NCBI GenBank assembly: GCA_003263845.1
Contig: JYJN01000133.1
Coordinates: 1-64,000, forward strand
DNA length: 64,000 nucleotides
Direction: 5' to 3'
Source of the DNA: Vibrio aestivus
GTDB lineage: Bacteria; Pseudomonadota; Gammaproteobacteria; Enterobacterales; Vibrionaceae
In this document: piece by piece, positions 29,229 through 38,389 of the stretch
How the letters are laid out: every line of letters starts with the position of its first letter
Numbering within the stretch: the stretch's first letter is position 1
Translations under genes and position numbers: made by a program
Notes under the pieces: generated by a model
What the model saw: the letters and a program-made list of their open reading frames with translations, nothing else
What the model was told of the DNA's origin: nothing
Database searches by the model: none

Positions 29229-30364
29229 TGTCACTCTTTCAACTATTGCGCTCTGAATTTAAGGCAATATTCACTAATCCGGTTGTCGCACTTACCGTAT
29301 TCGGTGGTGTTATCTTTTACTCCTTTTTGTACCCGCTACCTTACATCAATCAAACGCCTACTGAACAAGAGGTAGCCGTTGTAAACTTGGACAAGAGCCA
29401 AGCGAGCTACCAGCTTGAGCGCATGGTCGACGCTACCCCGCAGGTCAACATCGCAACACGTAGCGGCAGTATAGAAGAGGCAAAAGAGCGTTTACTAACT
29501 GGTGAGGTGAATGGCATCTTTGTCATTCCAGAGCATTTCTATCGCGATTTAATGTTGGAGAAAAGCCCTACCCTTGCGTTTGCGGGTGACGCATCCTACT
29601 TTCTGGTTTACGGCACCATTGTTGAAGGCTTAGCTCATGCGAGTGGGACACTTGCAGGAAAGGTCAATGTTGTCAGGCTTCTCTCGGAGGGCGTTCCATT
29701 GTCGATGGCTGAGCAGCAATATGCGGCATTTCGCGTAAACATGAAACCAACTTTCAACCCAGAGATTGGCTATCTCAACTATGTGGTCCCTGCTGTATTT
29801 GTATTGATTTTGCAGCAAACATTAATCATGGCGTCTGGCTTACTGGGCGCGACGCAGCGAACCTCTAGCGGCTACTGGACCCAAGCAGGACCATTGGCAA
29901 CTCTACTAACACGAGTATCGGTACTTGGCATCATCTATCTATTACTGGCTATGTACTATTTCGGATTTAGCTTAGACTTCTACGCCATTTCACAACTTGG
30001 GACGGTCTATGATCTATTCTCGATTTTTATCCCAATGTTTATGTGTAGCACGGCTATTGGAGTTGTTCTGGGACAGCTTGTGCCAAGAAGAGAGCTAGTC
30101 ACGGTTATTGCCCTGTTTCTGTCCATGCCGCTTATATTTACGTCAGGTTTTATATGGCCAGTGGAGAGCATTCCTACACCGCTTCTTAGCCTGTCATACA
30201 TTTTTCCGAGCGGCCAAGCTATTCCAGCCTTGCTCAAGGTTAACCATATGGGCGCCAACAGGGGTGCCATCACCGATCATTTAATCATACTCTGGCTTCA
30301 AAGCTTGTTGTGGCTATGTGTCGCCTTTTATCTACTCAAAAAATCGAAACGGGCCATTTCATAA
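29228..30364 (+). CDS. ABC-2 type permease subunit 2
   Basis: A second copy of the same fold: N-terminal helix with FTNPVVALTVFGGVIFYSFL, a periplasmic domain beginning EVAVVNLDKSQASYQLERM, and C-terminal helices with FLSMPLIFTSGFIWPVESIP. It probably pairs with the preceding permease as a heterodimer. I placed the start at ATG 29228 rather than TTG 29225 because it forms a TGATG stop-start overlap. It is the last gene of the operon; no ATP-binding subunit follows. Confidence 0.87.
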   Translation: MSLFQLLRSEFKAIFTNPVVALTVFGGVIFYSFLYPLPYINQTPTEQEVAVVNLDKSQASYQLERMVDATPQVNIATRSGSIEEAKERLLTGEVNGIFVIPEHFYRDLMLEKSPTLAFAGDASYFLVYGTIVEGLAHASGTLAGKVNVVRLLSEGVPLSMAEQQYAAFRVNMKPTFNPEIGYLNYVVPAVFVLILQQTLIMASGLLGATQRTSSGYWTQAGPLATLLTRVSVLGIIYLLLAMYYFGFSLDFYAISQLGTVYDLFSIFIPMFMCSTAIGVVLGQLVPRRELVTVIALFLSMPLIFTSGFIWPVESIPTPLLSLSYIFPSGQAIPALLKVNHMGANRGAITDHLIILWLQSLLWLCVAFYLLKKSKRAIS

Positions 30365-30439
30365 TTAAGATAAATACTTATCTTGTGTGATATTTATGTA
30401 ATTTATTCAGACTAGAAGATACTTTTATCTCTATTGGCA

Positions 30440-30466
30440 CTATCATTACGCTATCATTACGATAGC
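30440..30466. repeat. Tandem 11-mer with embedded inverted repeat before EAL gene
   Basis: CTATCATTACG occurs twice in direct contact (30440-30450 and 30451-30461), and GCTATC/GATAGC form short inverted arms around the second copy. It lies 28 bases upstream of the EAL gene start and could be a regulatory site or chance duplication. Confidence 0.5.
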
Positions 30467-30493
30467 ATCAATATTATTACCATAAGTTAAATC

Positions 30494-31993
30494 ATGGATA
30501 AGACAAACACACGCCACTCTATCACTATTGAAACTAAATCCTTCTTGGCGCTTTTCCTTATTCCACTACTCATCTCGATTCCAGTTTCCTACTATTTCGC
30601 TCAGAAAGACGTTAAATCCGAACTCGTCGCCATCAGTCGCTTCTATACGAATTATATTGATGGCATCATTACCGAATTACACGGAGAATCGGCTCTGATC
30701 GCCCAAAGCGAAAACCAATGCGAGGTCATGCAGGAACAACTTCTGTACGAGAATCAACTTCGAGAACTTGTGATTGTTGATGATGGCGTAATCATCTGTT
30801 CATCTAAACGAGGTTACATAGAGGTAAATGTTAACAGTATTTTCGATAAATGGGATTTTGTAAGTGGCGAGTATCTATTTGACTATGGTAACGATATTAC
30901 CCAACGCTCACTCGCCGTTGTCGATGTTTTTCCTAATAAGAAAAACAGTGGCATCGTAGCACTCGTGAACCGTAACTATTTATCCGAGGCCATGCGACGC
31001 GATGCTAATGCACAAGTCAGCCGCATATCGATTAAATTTGAAGATCTTTTGTATCCACCAGAGCAGCCATTCTCTTCCAATGGATTACACCATATACGCA
31101 CCTCCTCACTATACGGATACCAGATACTGGTAGAAGCACGACCGGTAAACGTGTATTCCAAATTATTATCTATCTCGGTTATCACTATTCCGACTGCTTT
31201 TTTTCTATCTTTGTTGATTCATGGTGTTACGCGCCGATATCGCCAACGTGATTCGCTTTTGGATGATTTAAAATCAGGTTTAAAACGAAATGAACTCTTC
31301 TTACTTTACCAACCGTTAGTAAGTAGTCAGTCCCGTGAGATCGAAGGGGTCGAAGCATTAGTACGCTGGGAGCACCCGAAACTTGGATTGGTGAGACCTG
31401 ATATCTTCATTCCGCTTGCAGAACAGCAAGGGCTTATCAATCAACTCACCGATGTTGTCTTGCAAAGAGCACTGGCAGATTTACAGCCAACTCATCCAAA
31501 CAAACCACTCCATGTTGGCGTAAATATTCCACCCAGTTACCTTGAAGAAAAGCACTGTGTACAAACATTAAAGCGCTACCACAACGCAATGACAGAGGCA
31601 GGTTATCACCTTTGCATAGAGATCACCGAGCGACAGGCACTCGATGAAAATGGCATAAAAGTGCTGGATGCACTCGCCAGTGAAGGCGTCATTATTGCTA
31701 TTGATGACTTCGGCACCGGACAAACATCGCTTTCTTTGCTCAATGATGCTCCGTTTAACTATCTAAAAATTGATAAGTGCTTCGTAGATACAATTGGCGT
31801 AGATACGGTCAATGCACCTGTGCTAAGTACTATCATTGAGCTGGGCCACAAATTAAACGTGACAATCGTGGCGGAAGGGGTTGAAACAGAAGAGCAACGA
31901 GAACTTTTAAGTCAACATAACGTTCAACTGTTGCAAGGTTACCTATTCTTCAAACCACTAACGTTAGAGGCGCTTAAAAAACTAATCCGCTAA
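30494..31993 (+). CDS. CSS-motif EAL cyclic-di-GMP phosphodiesterase
   Basis: Two membrane helices (about residues 14-32 and 228-248) flank a periplasmic CSS domain, where the redox-sensing cysteines appear as NQCEVM and VIICSSKRG. The cytoplasmic EAL domain (about 265-499) keeps the catalytic set: EGVEALVRWEHP, Glu in CIEITERQ, IDDFGTG, LKIDKCFVD, and VAEGVETEEQ, so it should hydrolyse cyclic di-GMP. In E. coli, relatives are controlled by DsbA/DsbB redox state of the CSS cysteines. Length (499) is normal. Confidence 0.92.
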   Translation: MDKTNTRHSITIETKSFLALFLIPLLISIPVSYYFAQKDVKSELVAISRFYTNYIDGIITELHGESALIAQSENQCEVMQEQLLYENQLRELVIVDDGVIICSSKRGYIEVNVNSIFDKWDFVSGEYLFDYGNDITQRSLAVVDVFPNKKNSGIVALVNRNYLSEAMRRDANAQVSRISIKFEDLLYPPEQPFSSNGLHHIRTSSLYGYQILVEARPVNVYSKLLSISVITIPTAFFLSLLIHGVTRRYRQRDSLLDDLKSGLKRNELFLLYQPLVSSQSREIEGVEALVRWEHPKLGLVRPDIFIPLAEQQGLINQLTDVVLQRALADLQPTHPNKPLHVGVNIPPSYLEEKHCVQTLKRYHNAMTEAGYHLCIEITERQALDENGIKVLDALASEGVIIAIDDFGTGQTSLSLLNDAPFNYLKIDKCFVDTIGVDTVNAPVLSTIIELGHKLNVTIVAEGVETEEQRELLSQHNVQLLQGYLFFKPLTLEALKKLIR

Positions 31994-32020
31994 GGGGTCA
32001 TTTCGGGACTCATAGAATTA

Positions 32021-32045
32021 CAACGTGGGCCTAAAACCCACGTTG
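32021..32045. terminator. Hairpin shared by converging EAL and DUF3859 genes
   Basis: A perfect 9-bp stem CAACGTGGG / CCCACGTTG with a 7-base loop is followed on the plus strand by TTTCC. It also overlaps the last codons of the DUF3859 gene on the minus strand. It probably ends EAL transcription. Confidence 0.7.
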
Positions 32046-32467
32046 TTTCCAAAACTGCCCTTCATCCCGAGCGTAGAGGTGGAATGTCTTCTCAGCAATG
32101 ATCTTGCCATTCATTTCAATGAACATTCGCCATGGGCCTAGATTCGATTCAAATCCACCATCTGAGCAAAGTAATTGAATCGTGTCGCTAGATAAAACTC
32201 CCAGTCGTTACTGCCGACGTGCTCTTCGCCATCGAACGGTTCGAGAACTTGGCCCTTTTTTCCTAAAACGCCAGGATGTTCGATGCAATATTGAATCACC
32301 GCCCCTTTCGCTTTCTTAATATTCACAATAAACCCAAACTCCACCGCTTCATCGGCAATCACTTGAGTAGTGAAGTCTTTAACCTTAGGTAGCTGTTTTG
32401 AACGCGAATCCCAAGTGCTGTACACGCCATACGACGTCATTTCTACGATTGCTGATCGTTTCGCCAT
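32031..32467 (-). pseudogene. DUF3859 domain protein, one frameshift
   Basis: The protein begins MAKRSAIVEMTSYGVYSTWD (start 32467, inside the 3' end of the upstream gene). It includes DFTTQVIADEAVEFGFIVNI and HPGVLGKKGQVLEPFDG, which I recognise as the DUF3859 family of unknown function. The frame ends at 32138 in unrelated residues after NDWEFYL. The alternative frame from about 32187-32190 reads SDTIQLLCSDGGFESNLGPW, ending RDEGQFWKQRGF at 32031, an obviously continuous protein. One missing base explains the break. Repaired length is about 145. Confidence 0.8.
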
Positions 32468-32842
32468 TTCTGCCAACGCTTCTTCATTTGATTAATGGAT
32501 TCTTGACTCACACCATGTACGTTTGGATATTCTCCATTACACTCAATCACTTCGAGCTCTATCTGTAGCCGTTTCGCAAGTTGGACGTAGAACTGCATTT
32601 CCCCAGCACCGAATAAAGGTGTTGGATATGACCACACTCTCTCCCCTTAACAGAGCTCCTTGAGTTTCTTCTTGGCACCAGTTATGAGCTAGCCTTACCT
32701 TAGTGGCGTCATAATGGTAGTCACCATGTTTGTCGACAAAATACATGTCTGCTTCTAGATGCGTCGCATCGGTGAATGTTTTCGCTAAGGTGGACTTGCC
32801 AGAGCCAGGTAATCCCCTTATTAGGGTGAGCGTTGTCGTCAT
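32443..32842 (-). pseudogene. P-loop ATPase/kinase-like protein, one frameshift
   Basis: Starts MTTTLTLIRGLPGSGKSTLA with a complete Walker A (GLPGSGKST) and a GAG ribosome site 8 bases upstream. It resembles the small zeta-toxin/polynucleotide-kinase-like AAA_33 group. The frame is lost near 32601-32604, where a G run (CCCC on plus) appears one base too long: SNTFIRCW continues in the other frame as EMQFYVQLAKRLQIELEVIE. It ends MKKRWQKWRNDQQS, overlapping the DUF3859 start. Repaired length is about 132 residues; the substrate is unknown. Confidence 0.78.
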
Positions 32843-32930
32843 GTGAGTCTCGTACATCGAGTGAGAATGGCATGTTACGAAAAATAGTTGGCTTTTTCTA
32901 TCGACAATGCCAACCGATTACGCTAGCTTT

Positions 32931-32954
32931 AGATGTATAGACGTCTATACGCTT
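32931..32954. promoter_or_regulatory. Tandem MetJ operator (met boxes) of metA
   Basis: Three adjacent 8-bp units AGATGTAT, AGACGTCT and ATACGCTT lie at 32931, 32939 and 32947; the middle one is the exact met-box consensus AGACGTCT. MetJ with S-adenosylmethionine binds such tandem boxes cooperatively. They end 12 bases before the GTG start of metA, overlapping any plausible ribosome access, and exclude the longer ATG-initiated frame from 32907. Confidence 0.9.
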
Positions 32955-32966
32955 AGGGAGAAAGCT

Positions 32967-33908
32967 GTGCCAATTAAGATACCCGATCAATTACCTGCAT
33001 CTGATGTACTTCGTAATGAAAACATCTTCATTATGCCGGAGTCTCGCGCCTCAACTCAGGAGATCCGTCCTCTGAAGGTATTGATCCTGAACTTAATGCC
33101 AAAGAAAATTGAGACTGAAACTCAGTTCTTACGTCTACTGTCGAACAGTCCACTGCAAGTGGATGTAGAACTTCTTCGTATTGATAACAGGCCAAGTAAG
33201 AACACGCCTACAGAACACCTCGATAACTTTTACCGCCAGTTTGAGATGGTCAAAGACCGTAATTTTGATGGATTGATTATCACTGGCGCGCCACTCGGCT
33301 TGGTGCAGTTTGAAGATGTGATCTACTGGGATCACCTGCAGACAATCATGAACTGGGCTAAACAGCACGTAACCTCTACCCTTTACGTCTGTTGGGCTGC
33401 ACAAGCCGGTTTGAAACTTCTGTTCGATTTACCAAAACGTACAAGAAAAGAAAAGCTGTCTGGAGTTTACCATCACAGTATCCATCAGCCTTACCACCCT
33501 GTGTTACGTGGATTTGACGATACCTTCTTAGCGCCACATTCTCGCTATGCTGACTTTTCACCAGAATTTTTGGAAGAGCATACCGACTTGGATATTCTCG
33601 CTACTTCTGATATTGCCGGCGTGTACTTAGCCGCCACCAAGGACAAGCGAAATGTGTTCGTAACAGGCCATCCCGAATACGATGCGCATACGCTCCACAA
33701 TGAGTATATTCGAGATCTTGGTGAAGGAATGGAACCCGTCATTCCAATTAACTACTATCCGAATAACAACCCAGATAATAAGCCATGCGCGAGCTGGCGA
33801 AGTCATGGTCATTTGCTATTTTCAAACTGGTTAAACTACTGTGTTTACCAGCAAACGCCATACGATTTGGAACACTTCAGTGAAGACCATTTCACAAAAG
33901 ACGATTAA
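32967..33908 (+). CDS. metA: Homoserine O-succinyltransferase MetA
   Basis: First committed enzyme of methionine synthesis, acylating homoserine. The GTG start at 32967 ([15 protein letters not shown]) is set by AGGGAGA 6-12 bases upstream. Active-site features are the catalytic Cys in [14 protein letters not shown] (about residue 142) and the His-Glu pair in [12 protein letters not shown]. Length (313) is normal. Expression should be repressed by MetJ through the boxes at 32931. A strong terminator follows at 33947. Confidence 0.96.
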   Translation: MPIKIPDQLPASDVLRNENIFIMPESRASTQEIRPLKVLILNLMPKKIETETQFLRLLSNSPLQVDVELLRIDNRPSKNTPTEHLDNFYRQFEMVKDRNFDGLIITGAPLGLVQFEDVIYWDHLQTIMNWAKQHVTSTLYVCWAAQAGLKLLFDLPKRTRKEKLSGVYHHSIHQPYHPVLRGFDDTFLAPHSRYADFSPEFLEEHTDLDILATSDIAGVYLAATKDKRNVFVTGHPEYDAHTLHNEYIRDLGEGMEPVIPINYYPNNNPDNKPCASWRSHGHLLFSNWLNYCVYQQTPYDLEHFSEDHFTKDD

Positions 33909-33946
33909 GCCCATATTGCCTATTTGTCTTCCTAAACACTTTATTT

Positions 33947-33973
33947 AAAGAGCCCATTACGGCTCTTTTTTTA
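33947..33973 (+). terminator. Rho-independent terminator of metA
   Basis: An 8-bp stem AAAGAGCC / GGCTCTTT with a 6-base loop is followed by a run of eight or more T, 38 bases after the metA stop. Confidence 0.9.
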
Positions 33974-34103
33974 TGTCTACACAACTTATCTCATTGATTA
34001 CTCGACTAATTGCCAACTCCGTCGCAACGTTAGCCGTCAACCATTTTTATATACATCAACACACTTATTATGGGGCATTGTAGAGTCGCTAGAGGAAGAA
34101 ACC

Positions 34104-34814
34104 ATGAAAATCATACCCGCCGCCTTAACATTAACGCTGTCAGCTTGTGTTACTGTAACGGAGACCGTTGACAACACGCCGCAATCAAGCGACATTGAGA
34201 TGGCGGAATCACGTATTTCGTTAGGGCTTGGATATATGGGTCAAGGCAATATGGTAAAGGCTCGCGAAAATTTAGAGAAAGCACTGGCTCATGCTCCAAG
34301 TTATTACCGCTCTCAGCTTTCAATAGCACACTATTATGAAAAAGTGGGCGAGCCCGATATGGCACGTCAATACTATCGTTCTGCATTAAAACAACACCCT
34401 CGAAACGGCAATGTACTCAACAATTACGGAACGTTTTTGTGTAAGCAAGGGGAATATGAGCAAGCTGATCGCTACTTCAATCAAGCTATTGATCAGCCCT
34501 ATTACTACTTGGTTTCTGCAAGTTATGAAAATGCGGCACTCTGCGCTTTGAAATCGGGCAACAAAGAACAAGCTTACACCTATTTCCAACGTACTCTCGA
34601 TCACGACCCTAATCGGGCTCGTTCAATCCTGCAAATTGCTAACCTAGAAATTGAAAAAGGGAAGTATATTGATGCCCGTATTCGCCTCATGAAGTTCCAT
34701 CAAAGATACGGATTGAAAAAGCCTTCTCTACAACTGTTAATTAAGCTCGAAGATCAGGCTGGCAATGAGGCGTTAAAAGAAAAATATCAGAAGCAGCTCG
34801 ACAGCATAGCCTAA
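34104..34814 (+). CDS. PilW/PilF-like TPR lipoprotein
   Basis: The N terminus MKIIPAALTLTLSACVTV is a lipoprotein signal with lipobox LSAC. Residues 35-236 form six TPR-like helical pairs, including LGYMGQGNMVKARENLEKAL and NVLNNYGTFLCKQGEYEQAD, the latter being the conserved NNYGxFLC segment of PilW/PilF pilotins that help assemble the type IV pilus secretin. The usual pilW neighbours (rlmN, rodZ, ispG) are absent, so this may be a second copy rather than the main pilW. GAGGAAG lies just upstream of the ATG. Confidence 0.82.
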   Translation: MKIIPAALTLTLSACVTVTETVDNTPQSSDIEMAESRISLGLGYMGQGNMVKARENLEKALAHAPSYYRSQLSIAHYYEKVGEPDMARQYYRSALKQHPRNGNVLNNYGTFLCKQGEYEQADRYFNQAIDQPYYYLVSASYENAALCALKSGNKEQAYTYFQRTLDHDPNRARSILQIANLEIEKGKYIDARIRLMKFHQRYGLKKPSLQLLIKLEDQAGNEALKEKYQKQLDSIA

Positions 34815-34845
34815 AGAATGGCAACAGGAGCCGTAGACAGGTTAA

Positions 34846-35040
34846 TCAGTCGTCTACTGTTTTCTCTGCATTTTCCCGACGGCGACTTTTTACGCGCCGA
34901 ACTCGGTTTATCTTCTTGTATTCAAGATAAACAATCCGAACGAAAGCCAGACAGCCGACAATGGCCAAAATGATAAAGAGAACATTTAGACTGTCACATA
35001 TCCATTTGGGCTCACAGGGGAGGTATATTTCAAACTCCAT
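34846..35040 (-). CDS. Small single-pass membrane protein, function unknown
   Basis: A 64-residue ORF starting at 35040 with an excellent ribosome site (GAGGGG 6 bases upstream). It has one hydrophobic helix (about residues 19-39, LNVLFIILAIVGCLAFVRIV), then a strongly basic tail (KKINRVRRVKSRRRE), giving an N-out/C-in topology by the positive-inside rule. I do not recognise the family. The position between pilW-like and rlmF gives no functional clue. Confidence 0.6.
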   Translation of the reverse strand: MEFEIYLPCEPKWICDSLNVLFIILAIVGCLAFVRIVYLEYKKINRVRRVKSRRRENAEKTVDD

Positions 35041-35079
35041 ACATCTCCCCTCAATAGTTACTCGATATCTATATTGAGT

Positions 35080-36201
35080 TTAGCATTTCAAACTGAGCCA
35101 CTTTTTCCTTTCTGCTTCTGTTTTAAATGTCCATGCGATAAAACGGCTGATCTTTTGTCCCTGTTGCATTTCGACCACACGTGCCTCCAACGCCCCCGCT
35201 TTTTCAAGGTTCTTTCTCATCCAGCGAACATTCTCTTTCTTAGAGATTAGGGTTGAAAACCACAGAACTTGGTTCGCAAAATCACGACTCTCGAATGCCA
35301 TATTTTTAATGAAAGCCGCCTCACCTCCCGGGCACCACAGTTCGGCTTTTTGACCACCAAAGTTCAAAGCACTTGATTTAGGCGAGCCCGCTTTCGCAGC
35401 AAGTTGATTTTCGCCTTTGCCACGCTTTTGTCGATTGGCACTCAAGTTTGCCAACTTACGATCCGTTCCTTGTTGTGCCTCTTCTAGGGATTTATGGAAC
35501 GGTGGATTACATGTAGTAATGTCGTAATACTCACCTGGCTTGATGACATTCTTGAAGAAATGGCGACTGTCAGGTTGAACATGACATTCAACCCTTCCGG
35601 ATAGTGCTGTATTGGACTGGGAAATGTTATTCGCACACTCCACCGAAACCCAATCGATATCACTGGCTTTGACCTGCCATCCGTAATCCACAGCAGCAAC
35701 AATTGGATAAATACAGTTCGCGCCAACGCCCACATCTAGCATTCTGACTAATGAGTGCTTTAGCCCTTTTGTCTCCGTAAGCAAAAGATCTGCAGCTCGA
35801 TGGATATAGTCAGCACGCCCGGGAATCGGCGGGCATAAGTACCCTAGTGGAATATCCCATTCCGTTACATCGTAATGATGAGCGAGTAGCGCTTTATTCA
35901 GCAGCTTAACAGATTCAGAATTTGCAAAATCGATACTGTCATCACCCTTGGGGTTCTTTACTAATCGTTCTGTAAGCTCAGGCAAAGCACGAGTCAATGC
36001 GACAAAATCATATCGACCTTGGTGTTTATTGCGTTTGTGCAAGCCAGCGGCGCTTTTCACCACTGCGAATTTCATGATGTTATCTTCGCTTAGCGCTTCA
36101 TTCTCAGCTTTTTTTAACGAGCGCTTGTTGCTGCCTGCATTTCGATTCTTTTTAGGTTTGCCCGGCCTGTACGATAGTTTTTGTTGTTTCTCTGTCTTCA
36201 T
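35080..36201 (-). CDS. rlmF: 23S rRNA (adenine(1618)-N6)-methyltransferase RlmF
   Basis: S-adenosylmethionine-dependent methylation of A1618 in 23S rRNA. The basic N terminus (residues 1-30, many Lys/Arg) contacts RNA. The Rossmann motif is LDVGVGANCIYPIVAA (about residues 157-172), and the catalytic motif TCNPPFHKSLEEAQQGTDRK matches the NPPF of adenine-N6 methylases. Length (373) is slightly longer than E. coli RlmF because of the basic extension. It is 20 bases after the YgjP-like gene on the same strand. Confidence 0.93.
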   Translation of the reverse strand: MKTEKQQKLSYRPGKPKKNRNAGSNKRSLKKAENEALSEDNIMKFAVVKSAAGLHKRNKHQGRYDFVALTRALPELTERLVKNPKGDDSIDFANSESVKLLNKALLAHHYDVTEWDIPLGYLCPPIPGRADYIHRAADLLLTETKGLKHSLVRMLDVGVGANCIYPIVAAVDYGWQVKASDIDWVSVECANNISQSNTALSGRVECHVQPDSRHFFKNVIKPGEYYDITTCNPPFHKSLEEAQQGTDRKLANLSANRQKRGKGENQLAAKAGSPKSSALNFGGQKAELWCPGGEAAFIKNMAFESRDFANQVLWFSTLISKKENVRWMRKNLEKAGALEARVVEMQQGQKISRFIAWTFKTEAERKKWLSLKC

Positions 36202-36221
36202 TGGATTTGTCCACGTGCGAC

Positions 36222-36736
36222 TTAGGCGTCTTTCAGTTCTTGATAGATCATGAATAATCGAGCGTCCAGCTCAAGTTGATGATAGTCAGGTTCCATATGA
36301 CAACACAGGTGATAAAAGGCCTTATCGTGATTTTTTTCTTTTAAATGTGCTAATTCATGTACTACTAGCATTCGTAGCAGTGGCTCTGGCGCATTTTTGA
36401 ATACACTGGCAATGCGAATTTCATTCTTGGATTTCACCTTATTACCATGCACACGATTAACATAAGTGTGTAAGCCTAATGCATTGTTTATCAGATGAAT
36501 TTTATTGTCGTAGACACTTTGCTCAGCGGCTGGGTTTTCTTCATATAGCGGTTTTTGAACGACATAGTGTAGTCAAACAGCGCCTTCTCGCTTTTGATAG
36601 TGTGATTTTCAGGGTAGCGAGACTCAAACCATGTCACCAATCTGTTGGAAACAATTAGCTGCTCCACTTGGGACACGATGTTTTCTGGATAGCCTTGGAT
36701 ATATCGAAGCACAGATGATTGAGAAGATGGCTGCAT
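36222..36736 (-). pseudogene. YgjP-like (DUF45) metallopeptidase-type protein, one frameshift
   Basis: The N part (from MQPSSQSSVLRYIQGYP) stops at 36491. The alternative frame from about 36540 reads EENPAAEQSVYDNKIHLINN and runs on to RVHGNKVKSKNEIRI and the zinc motif VVHELAHLKEKNHDKAFYH (HExxH plus a distal His). One G restored near 36539-36542 (ATGAAG to ATGGAAG) joins the halves into about 170 residues. The family is named M48-type or YgjP-like metal-dependent hydrolase; the true substrate is not known. Confidence 0.82.
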
Positions 36737-36916
36737 GGAAAGTCTTATCGTTGGTGAATCAAAATCGATCGTTACTTACAAGCGCACAGTGTAACGGAAA
36801 TGATTCGCTGATTCATTTGAAAATCAAAGCGCACCTTCCCTCTCTTTAACGATTGATATAAACTGCCGCGCATTCCCATATTGAAATTACCTTACGAGCC
36901 TCAAGAGAGTGTTTAA

Positions 36917-37144
36917 ATGAAACGAGTTGTCCTCTACATCACAGATAAGTGCCCTCATTGTAAAGATGCGCAGCGCTACCTCGATTCTAAAGGGATTAAA
37001 TATCGCTTATGTAATGCGAAAATGCAGCGTGGCCGTAAAGAGCTCGACGCACTAGGTGCCCGGTCTGTACCTGTTTTGAAAATTGGTGACCGCGTAATGC
37101 TCGGCTGGAATCCTGGTAACTTTGATAAAATTTATCGTGCTTAG
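36917..37144 (+). CDS. Glutaredoxin-family protein
   Basis: A 75-residue thioredoxin-fold protein with dithiol active site CPHC at residues 13-16. The cis-proline region is RSVPVLKIGDRVMLGWNPGNF (residues 49-69). It is shorter than GrxC and closer to NrdH-like or stand-alone glutaredoxins. A ribosome site GAGAG lies about 8 bases before the ATG. It is monocistronic and faces the 3' end of the Ter operon. Confidence 0.88.
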   Translation: MKRVVLYITDKCPHCKDAQRYLDSKGIKYRLCNAKMQRGRKELDALGARSVPVLKIGDRVMLGWNPGNFDKIYRA

Positions 37145-37164
37145 TTTATTCCCTCTATGTAAAA

Positions 37165-37198
37165 ACAAAAAAACGCTCAATGAAGAACATTGAGCGTT
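37165..37198 (-). terminator. Terminator of the Ter operon
   Basis: An 11-bp stem AACGCTCAATG / CATTGAGCGTT (37172-37198, 5-base loop) is followed on the minus strand by seven T residues. It lies 31 bases after the last terD gene and also backs the glutaredoxin gene. Confidence 0.9.
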
Positions 37199-37228
37199 AA
37201 TGTACCGATACACTTCTATCCAAGCGTA

Positions 37229-37810
37229 CTAGATATGCTGCACGACAGTGCTTGCGATTTGTTTCACGTTCTGACCATTGGTGGTAATGGCTTTTGATGT
37301 AAAGTTCCACTCTTCGTTATTACGGGTCAATAGCCCTATATAGATACCCGTGTGACTCCCTTGATCGTTCAACGTCACACGACATATCTCTTTTGAAGAT
37401 TGGTCCAGAACACGACAAAAAGCGTTATCGACTTTGTCAAACGTCTGACCCGTGAAGCTATTAACGGTAATCGCAATGTACTTCACCGCTTTAGGCAATC
37501 TTTTCAGATTGATCTTAATCTGTTCATCATCACCATCACCTTCGCCCGTAGTATTATCACCCTGATGATGTACAGCCTGACAGTCAGATTTTAGCTGACG
37601 AAACCAAACAGAATCTAAGACTCGACGCTGTTCATCGATAAGCAAGCATGAAGCGTCAAGATCAATGCTGCTAGAGCTGAACAAAGACGCAAAGAAACCT
37701 TTGTTCGTAGACTTAGCAACATCCCAGCCTAGCCCCACAGTAATATTGGAGAGCTTCTCCACTTCTTTTGTGAGAGATATAGTAGAGTTTTTCGACAAGT
37801 TTATAGACAT
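37229..37810 (-). CDS. terD: TerD-family tellurium/stress resistance protein (copy 1)
   Basis: A calcium-binding TerD domain protein. The start at 37810 (MSINLSKNSTISL) is preferred to 37849, which would reach back into the previous gene. Features are VGLGWDVAKS near residue 25, SIDLDASCLLID, and the acidic calcium loop HHQGDNTTGEGDGDDEQI (about residues 82-99). An insert with FFASLFSSSS distinguishes this copy. Length (193) is normal. Last gene of the eight-gene operon; TerD proteins are thought to act in membrane-associated stress complexes. Confidence 0.92.
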   Translation of the reverse strand: MSINLSKNSTISLTKEVEKLSNITVGLGWDVAKSTNKGFFASLFSSSSIDLDASCLLIDEQRRVLDSVWFRQLKSDCQAVHHQGDNTTGEGDGDDEQIKINLKRLPKAVKYIAITVNSFTGQTFDKVDNAFCRVLDQSSKEICRVTLNDQGSHTGIYIGLLTRNNEEWNFTSKAITTNGQNVKQIASTVVQHI

Positions 37811-37820
37811 AATCTTTTCC

Positions 37821-38386
37821 TTATTGATATCCAGCAACAATATCGCCAAGGCCTAATTGATACCCTGCACCTACAGCATGAAACTCCCACTCATTAGCAT
37901 TTTTAACCAATGAACCTACTTGGACCGCTGACTCATTCGCAAACTCTTGACCAAGCTTGTACTCGGCGATCAAGTTATTATTTGACTCGTTATACAATCT
38001 AATGTAACTGGTACTCACATGAGCAAATCCACGAGTGTCATTGTGGATTGTCACAAAGATAGACAACTCCTCTGCCGCTGGGTCAATTGACTGAAGTCTA
38101 GGTTAATAACTTCGTCATCACCGTCGCCAGCACCAGTACGGTTATCCCCTTGATGCACAACTGCGCCTTGTGGGCACTTTAGGTTGTTGTAGAAAATAAA
38201 ATGATGATCCGAAATCAACTTAGGTTGCTCTTGGGCATCGTGTTTACAGATAAAAACGCAGCAATCAATATCAATCGGTGGCTCTGACGGCAAAAGGTCC
38301 CATCCAAGCCCTAACCTTAACTTACTTAACGCTGGCTCAGCTTTAGTAAGATTGATCGTGCTTCCTTTTTCTAAGTTAATCGCCAT
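37821..38386 (-). pseudogene. TerD-family protein (copy 2), one frameshift
   Basis: Starts MAINLEKGSTINLTKAEPAL with the TerD features LRLGLGWDLLPSE, PIDIDCCVFIC and calcium loop HQGDNRTGAGDGDDEVINL. The frame is lost in QLTQRQRS; restoring one C at the run 38080-38082 gives QLTPAAEELSIFVTIHNDTR and the normal C terminus ending GLGDIVAGYQ at 37821. Repaired length is about 188. It lies 10 bases before terD copy 1 and 3 bases after the TelA gene. The two copies are clearly paralogous but well diverged. Confidence 0.88.
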
Positions 38387-38389
38387 TAA

